Assembly: GCA_963745765.1 (NCBI GenBank)
Contig: CAVUYQ010000002.1
Coordinates: forward strand, 1 to 64,000
Direction: 5' to 3'
DNA from: Ww85 sp963745765
GTDB lineage: Bacteria > Desulfobacterota > Desulfobulbia > Desulfobulbales > Desulfocapsaceae
Length of the DNA: 64,000 nt
In this document: piece by piece, positions 10,401 to 19,308 of the stretch
Numbering within the stretch: position 1 is the first letter of the stretch
Layout: the number at the start of each line of letters is the position of its first letter
Translations under genes and position numbers: made by a program
The notes under the pieces: generated by a model
What the model was told of the DNA's origin: nothing
Database searches by the model: none
What the model saw: only the letters and a program-made list of their open reading frames with translations

Positions 10401-10518
10401 TCTCGGATTGTCAGCTGAGTACGGCACGAGTCTGACGCTGTACGCCGATTACTCCATGACCGGCTCCGACGAGCAGCGCTTGCAGATACTATCCTTCGGT
10501 CTTGCCTGGCTCTTTTGA
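7415..10518 (+). CDS. Type Va autotransporter adhesin-like protein, interrupted by one -1 frameshift
   Basis: The GTG at 7415 (AGGAG 7 bases upstream) is preferred over the ATG at 7400. The first frame runs to a TGA at 8192-8194, but the recognisable protein continues in the -1 frame from 7957 to 10518. Joined, it is about 1,034 residues: an N-terminal hydrophobic export signal, a passenger with about a dozen ~27-residue units like SSGGSNTISNSGT...GSxNxG (7570-8515), a beta-helix-like stretch ending in PGNSIGIMNIVGSL, and a C-terminal ~270-residue beta-barrel ending in the aromatic FGLAWLF. The barrel should insert in the outer membrane and expose the passenger. No decay is seen after the shift, so it is not an old pseudogene: slippage, phase variation or a sequencing error are all possible. 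Confidence 0.85.
7570..8515 (+). repeat. Imperfect tandem repeats in the autotransporter passenger
   Basis: About a dozen degenerate units of roughly 80 bases encode Ser/Gly/Asn-rich repeats with the recurrent core SGGSNT-(I/V)-(S/T)-NSGT and GS(x)N. They are spaced evenly and coding, and look like beta-helix or RTX-like passenger coils. Confidence 0.75.
7951..7957 (+). other. T-run/slippery heptamer at the autotransporter frameshift
   Basis: The zero frame reads GCT TTT TTA, so T TTT TTA fits the X XXY YYZ pattern for -1 ribosomal slippage. After a -1 slip the next codon is ATC at 7957, which enters exactly the frame encoding the rest of the protein. A seventh T would give the same result. 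A stable downstream stimulatory structure was not established. Confidence 0.6.
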
Positions 10519-10964
10519 AATGAACAACAGCGTAGTTGATTCCTGGCTGTTTAGGGGCAGGAATCAAAACAACGGCGAACAATATTGATGTTAGCCGCTC
10601 TATTTGCGTGGGAAAAAGGTTTTTCAACATACTCACCGGGCCGGTAGTTTGCCACCTTGTGTGTCATCTCCTTTCCCTTCTTGCATTATCCTCACGCTTT
10701 CATGAACACGTTCGCATACAAACCCGTTCGTTCAGTCTGAGCACCCTTGCCTATTAGACAGGGCCTGGATTGTAACTTCCATCGCGCAGAACGTTTCTTT
10801 CCCGAAACCCCGTTCCCGATAGTTCGGAAATCGGTGCGCGATAATCATCGGTCACTCTGCCTGCCCCTGAACGTTGTTGATCTCCTCCAGGTTCTGTATT
10901 AGAGTTGGATCAGGTAATATTTGCAGTCTCTGCACGACTGTGTTCCAGTATCAAGGAGGATACC
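10519..10964. other. Intergenic region between autotransporter and SH3-protein gene
   Basis: No gene is supported. Open frames here lack ribosome binding sites and recognisable content. No clear terminator follows the autotransporter. Confidence 0.4.
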
Positions 10965-11606
10965 ATGGGAAAATTGATCGCTAGCCTTATGGCCTGTATC
11001 TTGTTTCTGATTTCTTCAGCTTCAGCCAGCCTGGCGTCACCGGGCCCTCCAGGACCGCATTATGGCCCTCGCCCACCGCTTGCGGGCCCGGCGCCGTTTG
11101 GCCCTGCAGGACCGCATTATGGCCCTCGCCCACCGCTTGCGGGCCCGGCGCCGTTTGGCCCTGCAGGACCGCATTATGGCCCTCGCCCACCACTTGGGGG
11201 CCCAGGATATTATCCCGGATACAGCTGGGGTTATTTCGGAATCGGACTACTGACCGGTGCATTCCTGAGCGCTGCCGTGGCACCGCCGCCTCCCAGACCC
11301 GCAACGGTGGTCTACAAAACGGCGCCCGCGGTTGTCTATCAGCCGGCACCTGCCGTGGTCGTTCAGCAGACAACTACCACACCTGCGCCGAACGTGGTTC
11401 TCCGTCAGGTAATACCCATTCCGACCCTATTAAATGTCAGGAACAATCCGGATCTCAACGCCAACATTCTCGGTCAGGTTAGGAGCGGCGAAGTGCTTGA
11501 TGTGATTGGTACAGCACCTGGCTGGCTCTATATCAGAACCGGCACTGGCAATTATGGCTGGGTAATGGAGCAATTCATCCGGAATAGGGATCAGCCGGCT
11601 GGATAG
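10965..11606 (+). CDS. Exported SH3b-domain protein with Gly/Pro-rich tandem repeats
   Basis: The protein has 213 residues; the ATG at 10965 follows AAGGAGGA closely. A signal peptide (MGKLIASLMACILFLISSAS) is followed by a Pro/Gly-rich segment with two full and one partial 19-residue repeats (GPHYGPRPPLAGPAPFGPA), a short hydrophobic Gly-rich segment (WGYFGIGLLTGAFLSAAV), a Pro/Val/Thr linker, and a C-terminal bacterial SH3 domain (about 145-205: LLNVRNNPDLNANILGQV, GWLYIRTGTGNYGWV). SH3b domains usually bind peptidoglycan or protein partners in the periplasm. The enzymatic role, if any, is unknown. Confidence 0.82.
   Translation: MGKLIASLMACILFLISSASASLASPGPPGPHYGPRPPLAGPAPFGPAGPHYGPRPPLAGPAPFGPAGPHYGPRPPLGGPGYYPGYSWGYFGIGLLTGAFLSAAVAPPPPRPATVVYKTAPAVVYQPAPAVVVQQTTTTPAPNVVLRQVIPIPTLLNVRNNPDLNANILGQVRSGEVLDVIGTAPGWLYIRTGTGNYGWVMEQFIRNRDQPAG
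11052..11222 (+). repeat. 57-bp tandem repeat (19 codons)
   Basis: Nearly identical units begin at 11052, 11109 and 11166, a period of 57 bases, with the third copy diverging after about 35 bases. The near-identity at DNA level points to recent duplication and a tendency to vary in copy number. Confidence 0.85.
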
Positions 11607-11633
11607 AGTTCGGTAGCGCACCATCAGTACCTC

Positions 11634-11682
11634 CCGACGATCCGTGGGCAGCAGCAGGCTCACGGATCGTCGGACCGTTTTC
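11634..11682 (+). terminator. Terminator-like hairpin after SH3-protein gene
   Basis: CCGACGATCCGTG pairs perfectly with CACGGATCGTCGG (13 bp, 14-base loop), followed by a short T-rich tail (CCGTTTTC). Confidence 0.65.
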
Positions 11683-11814
11683 ATGGGCGGTCCCTGCACC
11701 CAGGAGTTTTATTGGCGAGCAGCGGAATAGTTTGACTGCGGTACTGGTATCTGTGTGGTCGGAAATGATAAACAAAACGTGTAACGATACCAGGGATATA
11801 TAACTCATACCACT

Positions 11815-12129
11815 ATTGGTGCCCTCAAGAGGACCAGTGGAAAGCGAATCAAAATCGAAATAGGCTAATATACCCTCAAAGTGTCTATCCAATGTATTAG
11901 CAAAGTTCTTCAACATTCCTATGCCGGAGTTCCCGGCCATTTCCATCCACCTTGTCAAATGCCATTCAGCCGAACTTTTGTCACCTTCCCAATTGCACAA
12001 CTGTCGTAAACCCTCTTTCCTGTAATAGGCCGTTGCCAACGGCTTGATAAGCTCCAATGCCTGCTCTAACCGTTGCTGCTTCCCCAGCTCATTATCCAGA
12101 TTATGAGTTAGTGTCTGTCCAGGAATGAG
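11815..12129 (-). pseudogene. ISL3-family transposase remnant (C-terminal fragment)
   Basis: The minus-strand frame, open from about 12129, encodes LATAYYRKEGLRQLCNW, WHLTRWMEMAGNSGIGMLKNFANTL and STGPLEGTN. This order matches the C-terminal DDE region of ISL3 transposases, where xSTGPLEGTNNKIKxxKR is conserved. Resemblance stops abruptly after EGTN at about 11815, and the N-terminal two-thirds of the enzyme is missing, so the copy is dead. No terminal inverted repeats were found. Confidence 0.65.
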
Positions 12130-12376
12130 TTAGCAAGAGTGGAGCTAATGACGAATGGTGCAGAGATATTCTACGAGAAATGCTGCTACGCTCCTTCATG
12201 CGCGCCTCACTGGAAACCAGAATCCCAGCGCTCCATTGCGATATTTGAAACGTGACATGACACTGGCGTAATGTAGTTTTAGAAAAGGAGTGGGGGAAAA
12301 TAAAAATAGAGGTAACTGGCTTAAAATGAGGATTGGAATTGAGCAAATATTCCACATTTCTTCCACATGAACAACT

Positions 12377-12409
12377 AAGGGGTTATCCTGTCTAGCAGGA
12401 TACCCCCTT
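12377..12409 (-). terminator. Hairpin downstream of tRNA-Ala
   Basis: AAGGGGTTATCCTG and CAGGATACCCCCTT form a 14-bp stem with one mismatch and a 5-base loop, 9 bases beyond the 3' end of the minus-strand tRNA-Ala. The T-tail is weak. Confidence 0.6.
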
Positions 12410-12417
12410 GATATTGA

Positions 12418-12493
<76 letters not shown>

Positions 12494-12730
12494 ACTTGTG
12501 GTCAGTCAATTGAGGTGTTTCGTATAACAGGGTTTAGCTGGAGTGTCAACAAAAAACAGGTAATCTGGCAGCGACTTTCCATTAATCTTGCTAATGCGCA
12601 GATGCTCTGGTATCTTTCCTTTTCTTAAGGTTTCAGGTTTTTTATCTGTACTTTTCAAGCGATGAAAATGGCAGGTGGAACAGCTGAGAATCCGGTACGA
12701 CGTTCACTATACAATGATAAGGAAGATTTT

Positions 12731-13769
12731 ATGTTCTCGCCATTTAACTTTTTATTCGGCTGGCTCTCAAACGACTTGGCCATCGACCTGGGAACGGCCA
12801 ATACCGTACTTTATGTTAAAGGGAAAGGCATTGTCCTGCGTGAGCCCTCTGTCGTTGCGGTTCGTCAGGACGGACGGGTGAAGCAGGGTTCTGGCCGTTG
12901 GGCATGAAGCCAAGCTGATGCTGGGAAAAACTCCCGGTAATATAACGGCGATCAGGCCTATTAAGGATGGTGTTATCGCTGATTTTGAAGTAACCGAAGC
13001 CATGCTGCGCTACTTCATTAAAAAGGTACACAATCGCCGGACACTGGTTCACCCGAGGATTATTATTTCGGTTCCTTCCGGAATCACCCAGGTTGAAAAA
13101 CGTGCGGTAAAGGAGTCTGCGGAGTCCGCCGGGGCGCGTGAGGTGTATCTTATTGAAGAGCCGATGGCTGCGGCAATTGGTGCGAATCTTCCTATAACCG
13201 AGCCAACCGCCAATATGATCATCGACATCGGCGGCGGTACGACAGAGGTTGCGGTGATATCGCTTTCGGGCATCGTTTATGCCAAATCGGTGCGGGTTGC
13301 CGGTGACAAAATGGATGAGGCGATCCTGCAATATATCAAGCGCAAGCATAACCTGGCAATTGGCGAGAGAACCGCCGAGCTGATTAAAACCACCATTGGC
13401 AATGTGATGCCGGAAGAACCCTATGAATATATGGATATAAAGGGACGGGATCTGGTATCCGGTGTACCCAAGACCATATCTGTCGGGGCCGATGAAATTC
13501 AGTCCGCCATAGCTGAACAGGTTGATGTAATCGTTGAGGCCGTTCGGGTTGCTCTGGAACTCACACCCCCTGAACTCGCTGCTGATATTGTCGACCAGGG
13601 CATTGTCCTGACCGGAGGCGGCGCGCTTCTGAAAAACCTGGACAAGTGTCTGAAGGAAGAAACCGGGATGCCGATTATCGTGGCGGATGACCCGCTCTCG
13701 TCCGTTGTCCTGGGATCAGGTAAGGCGCTTGACAACATCAATATTCTTAAAGAAGTATGCATTGACTGA
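12731..13769 (+). CDS. mreB: Rod-shape determining actin homologue MreB, with a one-base frameshift
   Basis: The ATG at 12731 gives MFSPFNFLFGWLSNDLAIDLGTAN, the normal MreB opening with the phosphate-1 motif. The frame breaks near 12886-12888 (CAGGGTTCTGGCC): removing one G restores KQVLAVGHEAKLMLGKTPGNI and a protein of about 345 residues, the usual MreB length. Downstream, IDIGGGTTEVAVI, the phosphate-2 region, and the adenosine-binding GIVLTGGGALLKNLDK are intact. MreB forms membrane-associated filaments that direct lateral wall synthesis, and it heads the mreBCD-mrdA-rodA operon. Because mreB is usually essential in rods, an indel error in the sequence is the simplest explanation. Confidence 0.93.
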
Positions 13770-13818
13770 TAGGATACAGGTATCTTTCCCCGGGCCATAA
13801 AGCAGTTAGCACGCTGTT

Positions 13819-14697
13819 GTGAATAAACAAACCAAGGACAGGAAAAGCAGGACAAAACCGTTGCGGTTTCGTGCCTTGCTACTTGTTGTCTTCCTGCTCT
13901 CCCTGTGTCTACTCCTCTTTGCCTCGACATTTGGCGGACGATTCGGTGTTTTCCACCAGTTGACCCTGGAAACACTGGGACCTCTGCAGGTTGCTTTCAC
14001 CAGGACAGCCTCCGGTGTTCGCAATGTCTGGGACGATTATATCAATCTTCTTCAGGTTCGGGACGAAAACCGACGTCTGAAAAAGCTACTCGATTCCTCG
14101 GAAGAGGAACTGGCCAGGTACCGGGAAGCCTATACTACCTACCTCAGGCTTCAAGAGGAACTGGATTTCAGGAAAGGAACCGATTTTCCTCCTCTCACGG
14201 CCCGCGTAATCGGCAAAGATCCCACTTTCTGGTTTCATACGGTCATTGTTGATCGGGGCGAAAATGATGGTGTCGTTGAAGGTATGGCAGCCCTGACCTC
14301 CCAGGGTATCGTGGGACAGGTTATTCATGTTTCGAGCAACTACTGCAAGATCCTGCTGGCCATTGCACCAAGCAGTGCTATTGATGTGTACGTCCAGAAA
14401 AATCGGGTGCGTGGTATTATTAAAGGTGCCGGGGAAGAAGGTTATGTTCTTAATTATGTTTTGAAGAATGCCGATGTTGCCAAGGGCGATCAGATTGTAA
14501 CGGCGGGTATTGGCGGTCTCTTTGCCTCGGGGATACCGGTTGGTACGGTTTCTGAGGTGCGCCGGAAGAAGCGGGGCATGTTTTTGGACGTAAAGGTCGA
14601 GCCCTCTGTGCATTTCCAGCACCTGGAGTTTGTCCAGCTCAATCTCTCGCTTCAGCAGTCGGTTACTCAGGAGAGAATCGATCCTGAAAGGAGATAA
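13819..14697 (+). CDS. mreC: Rod-shape determining protein MreC
   Basis: The protein has 292 residues and a GTG start. One N-terminal membrane segment (about residues 15-38) is followed by a coiled coil (ENRRLKKLLDSSEEELARYREAYT), then the periplasmic beta-barrel domains with ARVIGKDPTFWFHTVIVDRGENDGV and GDQIVTAGIGGLFASGIPVGTV, both typical of MreC. It scaffolds the elongasome between MreB/MreD and PBP2. It lies 49 bases after mreB and 5 bases before mreD. Confidence 0.95.
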   Translation: MNKQTKDRKSRTKPLRFRALLLVVFLLSLCLLLFASTFGGRFGVFHQLTLETLGPLQVAFTRTASGVRNVWDDYINLLQVRDENRRLKKLLDSSEEELARYREAYTTYLRLQEELDFRKGTDFPPLTARVIGKDPTFWFHTVIVDRGENDGVVEGMAALTSQGIVGQVIHVSSNYCKILLAIAPSSAIDVYVQKNRVRGIIKGAGEEGYVLNYVLKNADVAKGDQIVTAGIGGLFASGIPVGTVSEVRRKKRGMFLDVKVEPSVHFQHLEFVQLNLSLQQSVTQERIDPERR

Positions 14698-14702
14698 TTT
14701 GC

Positions 14703-15236
14703 ATGAAGACCACCGTTTTTCTGATAGTGGGTATCTTGCTGATCGTCTACCAGACAACGATCCTCCTGACACTGCCCTCCTGGTTTGGTTCACCGGACTT
14801 GCTGTTTATTCTCATCGTATTTATCGCCTATCGTTTTGACAGTCTGAGAGGATTCTTCCTTGCCTTCCTGTTCGGCTGGATAATGGATGTTGTGACGGGG
14901 CTCTATATGGGGGTATATGTCATTGAATATCTGCTCGTTTTTGTCGTCATCAACACCCTGACGAAAAACAGCCCGATAAAGGAGTCCGCTTACCAGGTAC
15001 CGCTTGTGGGTTTAAGTTATTTCTTTGCCCAGCTTTTCTTATATGCCGGCTTGACGATGATGGTGGGGGAACCACAGGCCCCGTGGTCATGGAGCAAAAT
15101 GCTCAGGGAAGCGATTATCCTTACTGTTGCAACAATACCGTGTTTTATTTTGTTCAACAGTCTGTATGAGTATTTGCAGAAACGTAAAACAGTATCACGT
15201 GTTACCCGCAGAAAAGTGGGTAACCGATTCAGGTAG
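14703..15236 (+). CDS. mreD: Rod-shape determining membrane protein MreD
   Basis: The protein has 177 residues with about five or six hydrophobic helices. PDLLFILIVFIAYRFDSLRGFFLAFLFGWIMDVVTG shows the conserved small-residue/Asp pattern of MreD. It bridges MreC and the wall-synthesis enzymes in the inner membrane. The stop at 15236 is 4 bases before the mrdA start, indicating translational coupling. Confidence 0.92.
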   Translation: MKTTVFLIVGILLIVYQTTILLTLPSWFGSPDLLFILIVFIAYRFDSLRGFFLAFLFGWIMDVVTGLYMGVYVIEYLLVFVVINTLTKNSPIKESAYQVPLVGLSYFFAQLFLYAGLTMMVGEPQAPWSWSKMLREAIILTVATIPCFILFNSLYEYLQKRKTVSRVTRRKVGNRFR

Positions 15237-15240
15237 ATCT

Positions 15241-17154
15241 ATGCAGGGAAAACTGTTTCTTGATGAACTTGAAGAGATAGCCGAGCGCGATGAAGCTGCT
15301 ATCGGTATGCTGAGAGTGCGGACCATGTTCGCTCTCGCCCTGGTCTTTTTTCTGTTCTTCATTATTATGGCACGATTCTGGTATTTACAGATCAACAGAG
15401 GTGATGATTACCAGGGGCTGGCAGAAACGAATCGGGTAAGAATTCGCTCAGTACCTCCACCGCGCGGGCATATTCTTGATCGTCACGGACGAGAAATCGT
15501 CACCAACAGGCCGTCCTTTAATGTGGTGATGATACGGGAAGATTCTTTTGATATTGATAATGTCCTGAAAAGGCTTTCGGTTGTACTGAATGAAGATGTC
15601 GAACTGCTATGGGAAAAAATCAGGGAAGCAGAGGGAACCCCGCACCATATCCCTATTATCCTGAAGGAGGATATCGACTGGGAGACCCTGGCTCATCTGG
15701 AGAACAACAAGTTTAAATTTTCCGGTATCCGCATTGAGGTGCAGCCGGTCAGGACCTTTCACTACGGTGACCTGGCGGCCAATATTATCGGTTATGTCGG
15801 TTCCATAAACCGTAAACAGCTGCAGGCGGATGAACAGGGCGTTTATGAAGGCGGCGATCTTATCGGCAAAAGGGGAATCGAGCTGCTTCGGGAAGAGGAT
15901 CTGAGAGGTGAAAAGGGCACCAGCTCCTCAGAGGTGAATGCGCGGGGGTTCGAGCAGCAGCAGCTCGTCAACATGGATCCGCTTCCCGGTAACGATATCC
16001 GGCTCACCATTGATACCGATCTCCAGCAGGCAGCTGAACAGTTCATGAAAATCGGAGACAAGTCCGGAGCCGTTGTTGCCATTGAGGTTAATACCGGTCG
16101 AGTACTTGCCGCAGTGAGCGCTCCTTCAATAAACCTTGAGGCCTTTATCGGCGGTATTTCCCAGAAGAACTGGGATGCTTTGCTGCAGAACCCGAAACAC
16201 CCGCTCATCAACAAGGTCGTCCAGGCAACCTATCCGCCCGGATCGACCTATAAGATGGTTACCGCACTGGCAGGCCTTGCCGAGGGTGTGATTGATGAAA
16301 ATACGCTCCTCTATTGTCCGGGATATTATCGTTTTGGCAACAGGGTGTATCGCTGCTGGAAACATAGCGGACATGGGCAGGTTGATATCAGGCGGGCGAT
16401 TACTGAGTCCTGTGATGTTTTCTTTTATCAGGTCGGCCTGCGTGTCGGGGTTGACAAGCTGGCCGAATATGCCCGTAAACTCGGTCTTGGCGTTGTTTCC
16501 GGGATTGAGATGGAGCATGAGAAATCGGGACTGACGCCGACCAAGGAGTGGAAAAGAAAACGTTATAATGAAAAGTGGCATGAGGGAGAAACGCTCTCCG
16601 TTGCCATCGGCCAGGGGTTTAATAACATGACCCCGCTGCAGATAGCCCTGATGACTTCAGTAGTGGCAAACGACGGGAAACTCTATAAGCCGAAGCTGAT
16701 AGAGTCAGTCACCACGCCGGATGGCCAGGAGATTCAGAAATTCACACCGGAACTGGCCAGTGAACTGTCTTCCCGGGAGCGCTCCTATCTTTCAATTATC
16801 AGGGATGGCCTTTTTGGTGTTGTCCAGGGCAAGCATGGAACGGCGCGTGATGTAAGGATAGAAGGATTGACGGTGGGCGGAAAAACGGGTACGGCGCAGG
16901 TGGTCCGGGTGGCACAGTATAAAGGCCTGAAGGATGCGGACATTCCCTACAAGTATAGAGATCACGCCTGGTTTACCTGTTATGCGCCTGCCGATAACCC
17001 CCAGATAGCCGTCACGGTACTGGTGGAACATGGGCTGCACGGCGGTTCCAGTGCAGGGCCTATTGCCCGGATTGTGCTGAAAACCTATTTTGAAGATTAC
17101 CTCAGGAAACAGGCTGAACTGGCAGCACAGCAAAACAACGAGAGTAAAGGATGA
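15241..17154 (+). CDS. mrdA: Penicillin-binding protein 2, peptidoglycan DD-transpeptidase
   Basis: The protein has 637 residues; the ATG at 15241 directly follows mreD (longer frames lie inside mreD). One membrane anchor (about 32-52) precedes the PBP dimerisation region (PPPRGHILDRHGREIVTNRPSFNV) and the transpeptidase domain. The catalytic triplets are STYK (PPGSTYKM, about residue 335), SCD and KTGT (GGKTGTAQV, about residue 545). It cross-links lateral wall together with RodA. Confidence 0.95.
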   Translation: MQGKLFLDELEEIAERDEAAIGMLRVRTMFALALVFFLFFIIMARFWYLQINRGDDYQGLAETNRVRIRSVPPPRGHILDRHGREIVTNRPSFNVVMIREDSFDIDNVLKRLSVVLNEDVELLWEKIREAEGTPHHIPIILKEDIDWETLAHLENNKFKFSGIRIEVQPVRTFHYGDLAANIIGYVGSINRKQLQADEQGVYEGGDLIGKRGIELLREEDLRGEKGTSSSEVNARGFEQQQLVNMDPLPGNDIRLTIDTDLQQAAEQFMKIGDKSGAVVAIEVNTGRVLAAVSAPSINLEAFIGGISQKNWDALLQNPKHPLINKVVQATYPPGSTYKMVTALAGLAEGVIDENTLLYCPGYYRFGNRVYRCWKHSGHGQVDIRRAITESCDVFFYQVGLRVGVDKLAEYARKLGLGVVSGIEMEHEKSGLTPTKEWKRKRYNEKWHEGETLSVAIGQGFNNMTPLQIALMTSVVANDGKLYKPKLIESVTTPDGQEIQKFTPELASELSSRERSYLSIIRDGLFGVVQGKHGTARDVRIEGLTVGGKTGTAQVVRVAQYKGLKDADIPYKYRDHAWFTCYAPADNPQIAVTVLVEHGLHGGSSAGPIARIVLKTYFEDYLRKQAELAAQQNNESKG

Positions 17155-17203
17155 GATTTACCGGCAGCGTGCCGGCCAGGTTTTGTTCCGAGGCGAGTAA
17201 ATA

Positions 17204-18325
17204 ATGATCCGTTTTGACAGAAGACTTCTTGCCCATTTTGACTGGGCTCTGCTGCTCCTGCTGCTGATTATCTGCGGGATGGCACTTTTTAATCTCTACA
17301 GCGCCTCCTATCCTCCGCACGCCTATGGTATACCGCCTTATCTGAAACAATTATATTTCTTTCTCATCGGTTTCGCCCTGGTTCTTTTTATTCTCGCCTT
17401 TGACTATCAGGAACTGCACTTCTGGAATTATTTTTTCTATGGTTTTGTCACTTGTCTTCTTGTGGCTATCCTGATTATCGGGCGAACGGCCGGTGGCGCT
17501 CAACGCTGGATCAACCTTGGGTTATTTAATCTGCAGCCCTCGGAACTCGCCAAGCTGATGCTGGTAATATCACTGGCAAGCTATTATTCACGCAAGGAAG
17601 TTACCGACGGCTATACTCTCAGGCAACTGGTGGTACCCATACTGCTGACGGCAGTCCCGTTTCTTCTGATCATGCTGCAGCCTGATCTCGGTACCGCCCT
17701 GATGCTTGGTTTTATTTTCGTGTCGATGACGGTATTTGTGAAGCTGCGGTTCTCGACCTATGCCATCCTTGGCGGCAGTGCCATAGGTGCGGTGCTTTTT
17801 GCCTGGGAAAAGCTTTTGAAACCATATCAGAAGCAGCGTGTACAGACTTTTCTCGACCCGGAAAAAGACCCCATGGGGCATGGTTACCAGATCATGCAGT
17901 CAAAGATTGCTGTGGGCAGCGGTGGTAAATTTGGTAAAGGGTATCTCGAGGGGACCCAGGGGCATCTGCACTTTCTGCCGGAACGGCATACTGATTTTGC
18001 CTTTGCCGTATGGGGTGAGGAGTGGGGCTTTTTCGGCAGTCTTTTTTTCCTCGGGATGTATTTTTTCATGCTGATCTGGGCTCTTTACACCTCCATGTTT
18101 GCCCGGGATCGCTTCGGTATGCTGCTCTCTTTTGGCGTCGTCATGCTTATTTTCGGGCAGGCGGTTATCAACCTGCTGATGATTCTCGGGTTTCTGCCTG
18201 TAGTCGGTATTCCTCTGCCGCTTGTTTCATACGGCGGTTCATCCCTGCTGACCACCATGATGGGGCTCGGCATCTTGCTCAATGTCCGGATGCGCCGTTT
18301 TCAGACGGGGCAGGACAACTTGTGA
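17204..18325 (+). CDS. rodA: RodA, SEDS-family peptidoglycan glycosyltransferase
   Basis: The 373-residue protein has about ten transmembrane segments. Hallmarks are GGAQRWINLGLFNLQPSE (SEDS signature), LQPDLGTALML, and PLPLVSYGGSSLLTTM near the C-terminus. It polymerises glycan strands with PBP2. Its 3' end overlaps the converging hemH by 25 bases. Confidence 0.95.
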   Translation: MIRFDRRLLAHFDWALLLLLLIICGMALFNLYSASYPPHAYGIPPYLKQLYFFLIGFALVLFILAFDYQELHFWNYFFYGFVTCLLVAILIIGRTAGGAQRWINLGLFNLQPSELAKLMLVISLASYYSRKEVTDGYTLRQLVVPILLTAVPFLLIMLQPDLGTALMLGFIFVSMTVFVKLRFSTYAILGGSAIGAVLFAWEKLLKPYQKQRVQTFLDPEKDPMGHGYQIMQSKIAVGSGGKFGKGYLEGTQGHLHFLPERHTDFAFAVWGEEWGFFGSLFFLGMYFFMLIWALYTSMFARDRFGMLLSFGVVMLIFGQAVINLLMILGFLPVVGIPLPLVSYGGSSLLTTMMGLGILLNVRMRRFQTGQDNL

Positions 18326-19308
18326 ACAGGGGATTCGTCTGCTTTTTTTTGATAGTCGGCAAGGGCCTGGAGAACGAGATCTCTCAAGGCTAGGATGAAG
18401 GATGGATCGGTGTTCAGGGACTCTGTTGTTTCAAGGCGGATGCCGTGTTCCGCGGCGAGATCCGAATACTGTATTCTGATTTCATAAAGGGTCTCAAGGT
18501 GATCGGAGACAAAGCTGATGGGAACCAGTAAAATATTACGACAGCCTTTGCTGCCCAAATCGACGATTGTCTCTGGCGTGGATGGAGATAGCCACTCGAC
18601 AGGACCGCTTCTGCTTTGATAACAGAGTATACCTGGTTTGCCGGTAATCGCTTCCAGCGCTGCAGTACTTTTTTTAAGATGGTCGACATACGGATCGCCT
18701 TCGGCAACAAACGATACCGGCAGGCTGTGAGCGCTATAAAGAAGCGTTACCTCTTTGTTTTCAAAAAGCTCAAGGCCCGCTTTGATTTTTTCGGCAAGAC
18801 AGGCGATATATCCGGGATTATCCGGCCAGGATGGTATCTCCAGGAGTGGGAAATCATCAACGATATCAAAAAGACGGCGCTTCAGCTCCGATAGGGATGA
18901 ACCAGCGGTGGCGCAAGAATAATGCGGATAAAGACTCAGTGCGATGATAGTCTCAACCTGCTGGTAAAACATGAGTTTGAGTGCTGTTTCAGTGTCCGGA
19001 TGCCAGTAGCGCATGGCAGTGGTCACAACAAAATCGCCGTCATTTCGCAATGCTTGCTGGAGAGCCATCTGCTGGGCGCGGGTGATGGCGGTGATGGGTG
19101 AGCCGCCGCCGATCCTGGCATAGGTCTCCATACTTCCGGGCGCACGTTTTCTGGCAAGATACCAGGCCAGTGGTTTTTGCAGGAAAGTGGGGCCCAGTCG
19201 GATAATTTCCCGGTCTGAGAAGATATTGTAAAGAAAAGGACGAACGTCCTCGAGCTTCTCAGGGCCCCCCATATTCAGAAGAACTACACCGATTTTAGTT
19301 TTCTTCAT
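18301..19308 (-). CDS. hemH: Ferrochelatase
   Basis: The protein has 335 residues, normal for the family. It begins KIGVVLLNMGGPE and carries YSAHSLP with the catalytic His, YQSRSGPVEWLSPS, and ISFVSDHLETLYEI with the conserved Glu/Asp. It inserts Fe(II) into proto- or coproporphyrin to make heme, needed for cytochromes and heme b in QmoC. Many sulfate reducers make heme by the siroheme (Ahb) route instead, so its presence is worth noting. The gene stands alone, convergent with rodA, with GAGGG before the ATG. Confidence 0.93.
   Translation of the reverse strand: MKKTKIGVVLLNMGGPEKLEDVRPFLYNIFSDREIIRLGPTFLQKPLAWYLARKRAPGSMETYARIGGGSPITAITRAQQMALQQALRNDGDFVVTTAMRYWHPDTETALKLMFYQQVETIIALSLYPHYSCATAGSSLSELKRRLFDIVDDFPLLEIPSWPDNPGYIACLAEKIKAGLELFENKEVTLLYSAHSLPVSFVAEGDPYVDHLKKSTAALEAITGKPGILCYQSRSGPVEWLSPSTPETIVDLGSKGCRNILLVPISFVSDHLETLYEIRIQYSDLAAEHGIRLETTESLNTDPSFILALRDLVLQALADYQKKADESPVHKLSCPV

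Noticed and set aside
8191..10518. Separate autotransporter gene starting at GTG 8191
   Set aside because: The GTG lies inside a repeat, has no signal peptide or ribosome binding site, and the repeats run on continuously from the upstream frame.
12918..13769. A separate short MreB-like protein starting at 12918
   Set aside because: It is the normal MreB continuation; the ATG is the internal Met of KLMLGKTPG and the missing N-terminus is directly upstream in another frame.
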